This document shows, piece after piece, positions 54,372 through 64,000 of a stretch of 64,000 nucleotides of DNA (the stretch's first letter is position 1; every line of letters begins with the position of its first letter). The position numbers and the translations under genes are program-made. The notes under the pieces are model-generated. The model searched no databases. It worked only from the letters and a program-made list of their open reading frames with translations, and was not told where the DNA came from. Where the stretch lies: the NCBI GenBank assembly GCA_963726575.1, contig CAVSCR010000002.1, positions 1 through 64,000 of the forward strand, given 5' to 3'. Source of the DNA: CAVSCR01 sp963726575 (lineage in GTDB: Bacteria > Actinomycetota > Actinomycetes > JAHEKZ01).

Positions 54372-54660
54372 GGATCTTGGCCTTCGCCGCAGCGAACTCC
54401 TCGTCGGTGAGGATCCCGCTGGCGTGCAGGTCGCCGAGCTTCTGCAGCTGCTCGAGCGGGTCCGGTGCCGCCGGGGCGGCCGCGGGGGCGGGGGCGTACT
54501 GCTGCGGCGGCGGGGCGTACTGCTGTGGCTGCTGGCCCGCGGCCTGCTGGTCCTGCGAGGCCCACTTCTGCTGCTGGTGGTGACTGACCCCACCGGCTAC
54601 CGCAGACGCGGTTCCCACGACGACGGCAGTTCGCGCGACGCCTCGAATGAGACCTGGCAT
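54361..54660 (-). CDS. SHOCT domain small protein
   Basis: A 99-aa protein with a short hydrophobic N-terminus (RTAVVVGTASAVAGGV), a Gln/Pro/Ala-rich linker and a C-terminal SHOCT motif (LEQLQKLGDLHASGILTDEEFAAAKAKIL). It is probably anchored or peripheral at the membrane. It starts 48 bp downstream of the DUF6325 gene on the same strand, and the two genes are often neighbours in Actinomycetota, suggesting joint action. Role unknown. Confidence 0.85.
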   Translation of the reverse strand: MPGLIRGVARTAVVVGTASAVAGGVSHHQQQKWASQDQQAAGQQPQQYAPPPQQYAPAPAAAPAAPDPLEQLQKLGDLHASGILTDEEFAAAKAKILSA

Positions 54661-54708
54661 GTGATTCGTCCTTCCCGTTCGGTTCTGCGCACACGGGCGA
54701 AGATGCGG

Positions 54709-55149
54709 TCAGCTTCCCGATCCGAGCTTGTCGATGGCCTCCATCAGGTCTTGCGCCGGGATCCGGCCGCTGGCCACGACCTCAGCACCGGAGCGACGCA
54801 GTGCGCCGACAAAGGGGGCGGCCCATCGGTTCTCGAACACGAGAATGCCGGCAGAGCTGCCTGGTTCGATCGCGTTGCTGGCGTCGTTGATGTCCTCTTC
54901 GTCGAGCAGGCCCGACGATGCGCCCTGGAACACGGCAAGCTCGCCGGAGCCTTCGCCGTCGAAGTCGGACATCTCCAGGACGGTCACCGTGCCGTCGAGG
55001 TCACGTCGCACGAACACCAGGTCGAGAATTCGGATGATCCCGCGATCGACCAGGTCGACCAGCATGGGAAGAGCCTCACCGGTCATCTTGTTGCCGGGGA
55101 ACTCGACCACCAGGTAGTCGACCGGTCCCACTTCCAGGTCGTCGCTCAT
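54709..55149 (-). CDS. DUF6325 family protein
   Basis: A 146-aa protein. GPVDYLVVEFPGNKMTGEALPMLVDLVDRGIIRILDLVFVRRDLDGTV and EPGSSAGILVFENRWAAPFVGALRRSGAEVVASGRI are the diagnostic blocks of DUF6325, a family often beside SHOCT and DUF7144 proteins. Function unknown. A perfect hairpin lies 89 bp upstream of its start, in its likely leader. Confidence 0.85.
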   Translation of the reverse strand: MSDDLEVGPVDYLVVEFPGNKMTGEALPMLVDLVDRGIIRILDLVFVRRDLDGTVTVLEMSDFDGEGSGELAVFQGASSGLLDEEDINDASNAIEPGSSAGILVFENRWAAPFVGALRRSGAEVVASGRIPAQDLMEAIDKLGSGS

Positions 55150-55237
55150 GAGCCTGCTCTTCCTTCCGGTGCTGGGATTGCGGGTGAGGGGCGCCAGTCA
55201 AGCAGATGCGTCTGCCCACCCCCAACGGCCCCTGCTC

Positions 55238-55270
55238 CTTATGGAAGCAACGAACCGTCGCTTCCATAAG
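55238..55270. repeat. Perfect 11-bp hairpin in the DUF6325 leader
   Basis: CTTATGGAAGC pairs perfectly with GCTTCCATAAG across an 11-nt loop that can form an extra ACG/CGT stem. The GGAAGC...GCTTCC core echoes the paired-hairpin element at 34.3 and 45.0 kb, but the flanks differ. It could be a terminator, leader regulator or a diverged third copy. Confidence 0.6.
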
Positions 55271-55346
55271 AGTGAAGGAAATCACTCGTTGTCGGCATCT
55301 ATTGAAGGTTTGGAGGGGGTCATCCGACGATCGACGGAGACCCCGA

Positions 55347-55389
55347 CGCAAGAGACCGGCCAGTTCGTCGACCTGGCCGGTGCCTTGCG
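55347..55389 (-). terminator. Factor-independent-type terminator of the DUF7144 gene
   Basis: A 15-bp stem, CGCAAG..ACCGGCCAG with CTGGCCGGT..CTTGCG (2-nt internal mismatch), 9-nt loop, starts 13 bp after the DUF7144 stop on the minus strand. It separates that gene from DUF6325 downstream. Confidence 0.7.
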
Positions 55390-55401
55390 TTGGAGTGCTG
55401 G

Positions 55402-55806
55402 CTACTCGGTGATGTCCCGACCGTGGGCGGTCAGCGCCCAGATCACCAGGACGTCGATCGTGATGACGACGATCGCCCAGACCGGGTAGATCGGGATGAA
55501 CATGAAGTTGACGACCGCGCTGGCGATCGCAGCGATGACGCCGACGGTTCGTGCCCACACCTGGCCGGCGAAGATCCCCAGACCAGCTAGGAACACGATC
55601 AGACCGACGAACAGGTGCAGCCAGCCCCACCCGCTCGTGCTCATATGGAGGTAGTAAGTCGTGTCACCGGTGTTGACGTAGATGTGCGAATCCTTCTTGA
55701 AGATCGCGCCGAGTCCGGCGAGCATCTGGAACGAGCCGGCCAGCAACAGCATGAACCCGGCGAATGCCGACATGCCGGCGGCGAATCCACTGCGTTCGTG
55801 TGACAT
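55402..55806 (-). CDS. DUF7144 family membrane protein
   Basis: A 134-aa protein with four membrane segments: AFAGFMLLLAGSFQMLAGLGAIF, WLHLFVGLIVFLAGLGIFAG, ARTVGVIAAIASAVVNFMFI and VWAIVVITIDVLVIWALTAHG. These are the characteristic blocks of DUF7144, an actinobacterial vesicle- or stress-associated membrane family with unknown function. It is followed by a strong hairpin terminator. Confidence 0.88.
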   Translation of the reverse strand: MSHERSGFAAGMSAFAGFMLLLAGSFQMLAGLGAIFKKDSHIYVNTGDTTYYLHMSTSGWGWLHLFVGLIVFLAGLGIFAGQVWARTVGVIAAIASAVVNFMFIPIYPVWAIVVITIDVLVIWALTAHGRDITE

Positions 55807-55902
55807 TGCTTCCTCCCGTGTGCGGGCCTCCGGCGAGGAGACCGGTCATCTCAGGATCCCCCTCCCCTCTACCGGGCGGAAGTAGCCGCGCCGTTCCGAC
55901 GG

Positions 55903-56913
55903 TCATTCTCCGACCACCCCCGCCTCGATCCGCTGACCCACCGATGTCGACACCACCACCGGAATGCCGTTCGGGATCTGCCCCTGGAGGTCGTGCAGCA
56001 GATCAGACACCGGCGGTAGGGCGCCTGGCGTCTGAACGACGACGACGACGGTGCGCGACTGGACGTCGACGCTGACGATGCTCGCGTCGGGCTGCTGCGC
56101 GATCCACTGCTCCGCGGTCGTCTCGACGCGGCCGGTCCAGACGGTCACCAGGTACGCCCCAACGGTGTTGGCGACCAGCGGCACCAGGACCACGACGAGC
56201 AGGGTCGCGATGGCCAACGTGGCGCGACGTCGCGAGAGCTGCGCCGTACCCGCCGCCTCGGTGGCGTAGCCGGCCGCGGTGAACACCAACATTCCGGCGA
56301 GCACCAATGCCACGAAGTTCGACGTGAAGAGCACGAGTGCGCCGAGCGCCAGGGCCACGGACCCCTGCCCGAGGCAGACCCCGACGACCACCAGCGGCGG
56401 CACCAGGGAGATGGCGATCGCGACCCCGGGGAGCACCGCTGCCACGTCCCGCCGTGACAGGGCTACCGCACCGGCGAAGCCGGTGGCGATCGCTGCGATC
56501 AGGTCGACCAGCCCTGGCGAGGTGCGACTCGCGATCTGGCCGTTGCCCAGGAGGTTGAAGTCTCCGGGCACCACAAGCGCGAAGGCGGCACCGATCGCCA
56601 CGACCAGCACTGCTCCGATCACCGTGTACCGCGCCGAACGCCACACGAGTCCCCGGTCGCGCTGCACCACGCCGAGGGCGACCCCCATGATCGGGGTGGA
56701 CAGCGGAGCGATGATCATGGCGCCGATCACCGTGGCCGTGGAGTCCGCCAGGACCCCGGCCGTGGCGATCACGGCCGACAACGTCAACATCGTCCAGAAC
56801 GCCGACCGCTTCGACGTCGCGTCGCCCGCAGCCAGATCGAGGTCGTCGGAGATCTCGGCGAGCGTTCGTCGTTGCTGAGCCGGCAGGGCGCGGGCTGCGA
56901 GTGAGTGGGTCAT
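55903..56913 (-). CDS. DUF389 / TIGR00341 family membrane protein
   Basis: A 336-aa protein. WTMLTLSAVIATAGVLADSTATVIGAMIIAPLSTPIMGVALGVVQRD is the DUF389 hallmark; about seven membrane segments follow, and the C-terminal 90 residues (VVVVVQTPGALPPVSDLLHDL) are soluble. No transport or enzyme function is established. It is divergent from the SDR gene. Confidence 0.9.
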   Translation of the reverse strand: MTHSLAARALPAQQRRTLAEISDDLDLAAGDATSKRSAFWTMLTLSAVIATAGVLADSTATVIGAMIIAPLSTPIMGVALGVVQRDRGLVWRSARYTVIGAVLVVAIGAAFALVVPGDFNLLGNGQIASRTSPGLVDLIAAIATGFAGAVALSRRDVAAVLPGVAIAISLVPPLVVVGVCLGQGSVALALGALVLFTSNFVALVLAGMLVFTAAGYATEAAGTAQLSRRRATLAIATLLVVVLVPLVANTVGAYLVTVWTGRVETTAEQWIAQQPDASIVSVDVQSRTVVVVVQTPGALPPVSDLLHDLQGQIPNGIPVVVSTSVGQRIEAGVVGE

Positions 56914-57120
56914 GAGCAGATCCTGGCTCAGCAGCCGCGTCGTTCTGGGGACCTCAGTCGGTGGTGTTCGACCTTGCCGGCAGGTTGCGACAGGGCAAAC
57001 ATTTGGTCATGCGGCGTGCCACCGCATCCCCGCCTCACGGCCCGGTGTGGGACCCCCTGGTCAGGTCCCCGACGAGCGTCGTACGTTGGCTCCAGATCCC
57101 CCGAGCTGAAGAGGTCAATC

Positions 57121-57888
57121 ATGGAACTGCAGGGAAAGACGGCCATCGTGACGGGCGGGAACAGCGGAATCGGCAAGGCCGTTGCGCTGGCCCTCGCGCA
57201 GAAGGGCGCGAACATCGTCATCGACTACGTCGCCGATCCGCAGGCAACCGAAGACCTCGAGAAGCAGATCGTCAGTCTCGGCGACCAAGCCATCGGTGTC
57301 GACGCCGACGTCAGCAAGGTCAGCGACCTGCAGATGCTGATCGATCACAGCGTCAAGGCATTCGGCCGGGTCGACATCATGGTCAACAACGCCGGTATCG
57401 AGACTCGGACGTCGGTCCTCGATACCACCGAGGAGCAGTACGAGCGCGTGATGGAGATCAACCTCAAGAGCGCCTTCTTCGGCACCCAGATCGCAGCCAA
57501 GCAGATGATCAAGCAGGGCGATGGTGGACGCATCATCAACATGACGTCCGTGCACGAGGACTGGCCCATGCCTGGCAATACCGCCTACTGCCTGTCCAAG
57601 GGCGGCATGCGCATGCTCACTCGGACGGCTGGCGTCGAGCTCGGCACGCACGGCATCCTGGTCGTCGGTGTCGGTCCCGGTGCCGTCGCGACTCCGATCA
57701 ACGCGTCGACGATGAACGATCCGACCAAGATGGCTACCCTCGACGCCGCCATCCCGGTCGGCCGCATGGCGCAGCCGGACGAGATCGCCGCCGTCGTCGC
57801 CTTCCTGGCCGGGGATGGCGCCACCTACCTGACCGCCACCACGATCTTCGCCGACGGCGGCATCATGCACGGCAGCCCAGGGCTGTGA
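57121..57888 (+). CDS. SDR family oxidoreductase (glucose dehydrogenase-like)
   Basis: A 255-aa classical short-chain dehydrogenase: TGGNSGIG cofactor motif, NNAG near residue 90, active Ser in NMTSVHED near 142, and Y..K in NTAYCLSKGG near 156. The C-terminal FLAGDGATYLTATTIFADGGIM is typical of glucose 1-dehydrogenase-like SDRs. It is the first gene of a plus-strand run ending in a GH15 glycosidase and cydAB, with 7 bp to the GH15 gene, so it probably oxidises a sugar or polyol. Confidence 0.92.
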   Translation: MELQGKTAIVTGGNSGIGKAVALALAQKGANIVIDYVADPQATEDLEKQIVSLGDQAIGVDADVSKVSDLQMLIDHSVKAFGRVDIMVNNAGIETRTSVLDTTEEQYERVMEINLKSAFFGTQIAAKQMIKQGDGGRIINMTSVHEDWPMPGNTAYCLSKGGMRMLTRTAGVELGTHGILVVGVGPGAVATPINASTMNDPTKMATLDAAIPVGRMAQPDEIAAVVAFLAGDGATYLTATTIFADGGIMHGSPGL

Positions 57889-57895
57889 GGTCCCG

Positions 57896-59753
<1,858 letters not shown>

Positions 59754-59774
59754 CGCGTCAGGAGCGAAACCGCC

Positions 59775-61177
59775 GTGTCCCAACTCGACCTCTCGCGCCT
59801 TCAGTTTGCCATGACGTCGATCTACCACTTCTTGTTCGTGCCCGTCACGATCGGGCTGGCCTTCCTGGTCGCGATTCTGCAGACGATGTGGCACCGCTCC
59901 GGTGACACCGAGCTGCGCCGGTTGACCAAGTTCTTCGGCACCCTGCTGCTGATCAACGTCGCGATCGGAGTGGTGACCGGGCTGATCCAGGAGTTCCAGT
60001 TCGGAATGAACTGGGCCCAGTACTCCAGCTTCGTCGGTGACGTCTTCGGTGCCCCGCTGGCCATGGAGGGCCTCGCTGCGTTCTTCCTGGAGTCCACGTT
60101 CCTCGGCCTATGGCTGTTCGGTTGGAACGTGCTGCCCAAACGCGTGCACTTGGCGTGCATCTGGCTGGTCGCGATCGGTACCGCTCTGTCGGCGGCGTTC
60201 ATCATCGCCGCGAACTCCTGGATGCAGCACCCAGTGGGCTACACGGTGAACTCGACCACCGGTCGGGCTGAGCTGACGAGCATCTCGGCGGTGTTCACCA
60301 ACCCCGTGTTCCTGTGGTCCTACCCACACGCGCTGCTCGCCTCGCTGGTGACGGGGTGCTTGCTCATGCTGGCGGTGTCCGCCTGGCATCTGAAGCGCCA
60401 GCGCAACGTCACCTTGTTCACTCACTCGGCGAAGGTGGCCGTGACCGTGCTGCTGCCCACCTCGTTCGCGATCTTGTTCGTGGGAAGCCACCTTGGCGTG
60501 ATCGAGACCACCTACCAGCCGATGAAGGTGGCCGCGATGGAAGCACAGTGGACCACCTGCGCACCCTGCTCGTTCTCGGTGGCCCAGATCGGCGGGGGCA
60601 AGAACGACGAGACGCCCACCAAGATCATCCAGATTCCTCACCTGCTGTCGTTGCTGGCGACGCAGTCGTGGAACGGCCAGGTGGTCGGCCTGAACGAATT
60701 GCAGTCGCAGTACGAACAGAAGTACGGGCCTGGTGACTACATCCCGAACGTCTTCATCCAGTACTGGTCGATGCGCGTGATGGCCTACCTGGGGTCGCTG
60801 CTTCCGCTGCTTGGCGCTGTGGGCTGCCTGGGTCTGGCGGCGCCAACGGCTCGGACAGGCGCGCATCTTCCTCACCGTGGCCATCTGGGCGGTGGTCGCA
60901 CCGTTCGTCATGAACACCGCCGGTTGGCTGCTGACGGAGAACGGCCGTCAGCCCTGGATCGTGCAGGGACTGATGCTGACGAAGAACGGCAACTCCGCCT
61001 CGGTCTCGACCGCGGAAGTCGTGATCAGCCTGCTCGTCTACCTCGGGCTGTTCGTGGTCGCCGGCGTCATGTGGGTCGTGCTCATGGTGCGCTACGCGCG
61101 ACGCGACCCCGAGCCCGACGAACCAGGGGCCGGATCAGCCCGGCGCCGGTCAGCCGTCCCCGGCCCTCACCTACTAG
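59775..61177 (+). CDS. cydA: Cytochrome bd-type quinol oxidase subunit I, frameshifted
   Basis: The membrane subunit carrying haems b558/b595/d. The start LSRLQFAMTSIYHFLFVPVTIGLAFLV holds the haem His in YHFLF, and GWLLTENGRQPWIVQGLM is the conserved GRQPW block. Two single-base breaks are visible, near 60820 and 61130. Joined, the frame ends DQPGAGQPSPALTY with a TAG at 61175-61177, 9 bp before cydB. Without repair the frame from 59775 continues to 61190 with nonsense. GTG start with AGGAG about 10 bp upstream. Reduces O2 using quinol at high affinity. Confidence 0.9.
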
Positions 61178-61186
61178 GAGGGCGTC

Positions 61187-62202
61187 GTGAGCCTGCCAAC
61201 CCTGTGGTTCGTGATCATCACCGTCTTCTGGACCGGCTTCTTCGTCCTGGAAGGCTTCGACTTCGGCGTCGGAGCCCTGCACCGCAGCGTCGGACACTCC
61301 GACCTGGAACGTCGGACCGCGATCAACGCGATCGGCCCGATGTGGGACGGCAACGAGGTGTGGCTGATCGTGGGCGGCGCGGCCATCTTCGCCGCGTTCC
61401 CGGTCTGGTACGCCACCTGGTTCTCCGCCGGCTATCTCGCCTTGCTTCTCGTCCTGGTCGCGTTGATCCTGCGCGGGCTTTCGTTCGAGTGGCGAGGCAA
61501 GAGCGATGCACCCGCGCTGGCGCAGTACATGGAGCTGGTCGCTCGTGATCGGCTCGCTGCTGGCACCGCTGCTGCTCGGCGTCGCCCTTGGCGACCTGTT
61601 CGCCGGTCTCCCCGTCAACAGCAGCGGTGACTTCACCGGCAACTTCGGGAGCCTGCTCACGCCCTACGGACTCTGGTTCGGCGTGACACTGCTCGCCCTG
61701 TGCCTGCTGCACGGCGCGGCATTCCTGGGCGTCAAGACGACCGGATCAGTACGCGACCACGCCGAACTCGTTCGTGCGGGTGCTCGCGCTGGTCGGTGTG
61801 GTGCTGGTCGTCGTGGACGCAGCGTGGACCATCGCCTTGTCGGACGCTGCGCTCTGGGCACAGGCACTCGCCGTCATCCCGGTGCTGTCGGCGCTCGCAG
61901 CACTCTTCCTACGTTCGGCCGGGCGCGATGGCTGGCTGTTCGCCGCGACAGCGGTCACGATCGGCGGCAGCGTGGCGGCGCTGTTCTCGAACCTCTACCC
62001 CAACGTCCTGGTCTCGAGCACCAACGTCGCCAACAACCTCACGGTGACCAACACGTCTTCGGCGCACTACGCGCTGAGCGTCATGACAGTGGTGGCGCTG
62101 GTGCTCTTCCCGCTCGTGCTGCTCTACCAGGGCTGGACGTACTGGGTGTTCCGGGCGCGGCTGCGTACGCCTCAACCGGTGGACGAGGGCTCCACCGCGT
62201 AG
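61187..62202 (+). CDS. cydB: Cytochrome bd-type quinol oxidase subunit II, frameshifted
   Basis: Starts LWFVIITVFWTGFFVLEGFDFGVGAL, the CydB signature, followed by GPMWDGNEVWLIVGGAAIFAAFP. Single-base breaks near 61545 and 61745 put the rest in two other frames: SLLAPLLLGVALGDLFAGLPVN, then VLALVGVVLVVVDAAWTIAL...FPLVLLYQGWTYWVFRARL. Repaired length is about 337 aa, as expected. cydC and cydD are not in the window downstream; a cyclase pseudogene follows on the other strand. Confidence 0.88.
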
Positions 62203-62739
62203 AGGCTCCACGTCCCGGGGACGACCTTGAGTTCGGCAACACCCGGCCACCAGGTCTTTCACCGCGCCCGAGACGAGCACCTCGTCCGGGCCGGCTCGAG
62301 CGGCGATCCGTGTTCCGATGTGCACGGCGATGCCGCCGACCTTCGGGGAACGCGGTCCGACTCGCGGATCATGTCGAGCAGCTCCTCGCGCGGGGTTCCT
62401 CAGGGGTAGTCCTCTGCGCGCGTAAACGTCGGCATCGTGCCGTACAGCACCAGAGCCCACCGCGTCCATGACCACGCGGACGTCGTCCATGCGCGTTTGC
62501 ATGTCGGGAATACCGGTGACCCGGTCGGACAGTCCCGTGCCCTGCTTGTCGAACAGGATCAACCGGCAGAAGGACGCCATCTGCTCGTAGAACTCCCGCG
62601 CACTGCCGTCCCAGGCAACCTCGAGGTTCGAGATCACCCAGCCGCTGACGAAGACGACGTCAAACGGCCCGTCGCCCACCGTCGTGTAGGCGATGCTGAC
62701 GTCGCCGCTACGGCAGTAGCGGATGTCCGGCCCCTCCAT
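62172..62739 (-). pseudogene. Alpha/beta hydrolase-cyclase fusion remnant with internal deletions
   Basis: Paralogue of 42043-43434. It starts MEGPDIRYCRSGDVSIAYTTVGDG and runs intact through FDKQGTGLSDRV to VVMDAVGS. The nucleophile-elbow segment (about 28 residues) is then missing: the next readable part is ALVLYGTMPTFTRAEDYP. A further deletion of about 200 residues joins MIRESDR to the cyclase end GGIAVHIGTRIAARAGPDEVLVSGAVKDLVAG. It ends VPGTWSLYAVEPSSTG at 62172, overlapping the cydB 3' end. Larger deletions make this a true pseudogene, not a sequencing artefact. Confidence 0.85.
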
Positions 62740-62816
62740 CCTGCGCAGTCTGGGCCGGAGCACGTCGCAGGGCAAGGGTGCGGCCGCTACATTCGAGGGC
62801 ACGAGGAAGGGTCGCC

Positions 62817-64000
62817 TTGGTCTGCCCACACTGCAGTACGGACAACGAAGCTGGTCGCAAGTTCTGTCGCGAGTGCGGTCAGCGGCTTTCGACCGCCTGC
62901 CCAGCGTGTGGTCGGCCCAACTCACCCGATGACAAGTTCTGCGGCGAGTGCGGCACGGCGTTGGCGGCGGTCGCCTCCCCTGACGAGGCGCCGGTTGACG
63001 TGACGCCGATCGCCGACACAGAGCGTCGTCTGGTGTCAGTGCTGTTCGCCGACCTGGTCGGTTCCACGTCCTTCGCCGAGGGGCGCGACCCGGAGGACGT
63101 GCGCGCCATGCTGGGTCGCTACTTCGATGCGGCCGCCGAGGCAGTGGAGCGCCACGGCGGCATGGTCGAGAAGTTCATCGGCGACGCGGTCATGGCGGTG
63201 TGGGGCACTCCGGTCGCGCACGAGGACGACGCCGAGCGGGCCGTGCGTTCGGCACTCGACATCGTCGACCGCGTGGCGGCACTCGGTGTGGACCTCGGCA
63301 TCCGCCTGCAGGCACGCGTGGGCGTGCTCACCGGCGAAGCAGTGGCCACCGTCGGCGCGGTGGGGCAAGGGCTCGTGGCGGGCGATCTGGTCAACACTGC
63401 GTCGCGGCTGCAGTCCGCGGCCGAGCCAGGCATGGTGCTCGTCGGCGAGCGTACGTACCGGTCGGCCGCCGACGCCATCGCGTTCGCCGCCGTGGAAGCG
63501 CTCACGCTGAAGGGAAAGCAGGAGAAGGTGCCGGCCTGGCAGGCGCTGCGCGTGGTCAGCGAGGTCGGCGGCGCGTTACGCGGGTCGGCGCCGGAACCAC
63601 CCTTCGTCGGTCGCGACGAGGAACTGCGCCTGAGCAAGGAGCTGCTGCACGCCACCGGCCGCGAGAGCCGTCCTCGGCTGCTCTCGGTCAGCGGCGTCGC
63701 GGGCATCGGCAAGTCCCGGCTCCTCTGGGAGCTGCGCAAGTACATCGACGGGATCACCGAGCTCATCTACTGGCATCAGGGCCGCTGCCCGGCGTACGGC
63801 GAGGGAGTGACCTTCTGGGCGTTCGCCGAGATGGTCCGGGGGCGGGCCGGCATCGCCGAGACCGACGACGAGACCACCGCGCGTCAGCTCCTGACGGCCT
63901 GCCTGACCGACCTGGTTCCTGACCCCGAGGAACGGCGGTGGATGGAGCCGCGCCTGGGCCACCTGCTGGGTCTCGACCCGTCACCCCCCGGCGGCCGCGA
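62817..64000 (+). CDS. Double zinc-ribbon / class III adenylate cyclase / AAA-ATPase protein, cut by window edge
   Basis: The open frame runs off the right edge; 394 residues are visible. A TTG with GAGGAAGGG five bases upstream is the likely start. Residues 3-20 and 28-45 form two zinc ribbons (CPHC...CREC, CPAC...CGEC). The cyclase domain (about 68-235) has D79 in FADLVGST, KFIGDAVMAVWG and LVNTASR, all residues of an active adenylate cyclase. A P-loop GVAGIGKSR follows near residue 300, then RCPAYGEGVTFWAFAEMV. It is a close relative of the gene at 3665-7114, which has one zinc ribbon. It is divergent from the cyclase pseudogene. Confidence 0.9.
   Translation, partial: MVCPHCSTDNEAGRKFCRECGQRLSTACPACGRPNSPDDKFCGECGTALAAVASPDEAPVDVTPIADTERRLVSVLFADLVGSTSFAEGRDPEDVRAMLGRYFDAAAEAVERHGGMVEKFIGDAVMAVWGTPVAHEDDAERAVRSALDIVDRVAALGVDLGIRLQARVGVLTGEAVATVGAVGQGLVAGDLVNTASRLQSAAEPGMVLVGERTYRSAADAIAFAAVEALTLKGKQEKVPAWQALRVVSEVGGALRGSAPEPPFVGRDEELRLSKELLHATGRESRPRLLSVSGVAGIGKSRLLWELRKYIDGITELIYWHQGRCPAYGEGVTFWAFAEMVRGRAGIAETDDETTARQLLTACLTDLVPDPEERRWMEPRLGHLLGLDPSPPGGR

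Overview
The window is high-GC DNA (roughly two thirds G+C by eye) from a member of the Actinomycetota. Supporting genes are a primary sigma factor with a long Lys/Ala/Thr-rich N-terminus, a mycothiol-dependent maleylpyruvate-isomerase-family protein, two DUF4192 loci, DUF7144 and DUF6325 proteins, a TrpB2-type enzyme, SHOCT proteins and many GTG starts. The genus cannot be fixed from the sequence alone. I found no rRNA, tRNA, CRISPR array, intact transposon or origin.

Layout. 1-3.6 kb: a tandem-fused family III CoA-transferase, divergent from an IclR regulator, followed by an amputated serine recombinase; this looks like an accessory edge. 3.7-9 kb: a giant AAA-coupled adenylate cyclase, a broken DUF4192 gene and two small membrane proteins. 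9.3-23.2 kb: a mostly core-like block with the primary sigma factor, HhH-GPD repair protein, universal stress protein, secreted PKD-like protein, DUF4192, VOC protein, K+/H+ antiporter, PH-SHOCT protein, GGDEF-EAL protein, GNAT, M23 peptidase, mycothiol-family enzyme and DUF429. 23.4-26.7 kb: a secreted repeat protein broken by many frameshifts. 26.7-30.6 kb: a 1279-aa protein with two cyclase domains, laid out like animal soluble adenylyl cyclase. 30.6-44.8 kb: DinB/DUF664, MBL hydrolase, an ArsR-type regulator with MFS pump, DUF1059, DEAD-box helicase, an ABC exporter, Nudix, dienelactone hydrolase, epimerase, alpha/beta hydrolase, a hydrolase-cyclase fusion and TrpB2. 45-56.9 kb: metallophosphoesterase, SulP transporter, CDF metal exporter, S33 peptidase, methyltransferase and a run of small SHOCT/DUF6325/DUF7144/DUF389 proteins. 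57.1-62.2 kb: one plus-strand run of SDR, GH15 glycosidase and cydAB. 62.2-64 kb: a cyclase pseudogene and a divergent cyclase-AAA gene that runs off the edge.

Themes. Class III nucleotide cyclase domains occur at five loci, with one GGDEF-EAL protein as well, so second-messenger signalling is over-represented. One cyclase carries complementary half-sites in two domains. A gap-free paired-hairpin repeat of about 82 bp occurs in two distant intergenic regions (34.3 and 45.0 kb). Two perfect palindromes sit where autoregulatory operators of the IclR and ArsR-type regulators would be expected.

Quality warning. Single-base frameshifts interrupt at least eight genes (DUF4192 copy 1, the sigma-factor N-terminus, the secreted repeat protein, an ICMT-like enzyme, CDF, GH15, cydA, cydB), clustered at 23.9-26.2 and 58.5-61.8 kb. 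Many restore perfectly with one base, which suggests uncorrected sequencing errors. The cyclase remnant at 62.2-62.7 kb has larger deletions and is a true pseudogene.
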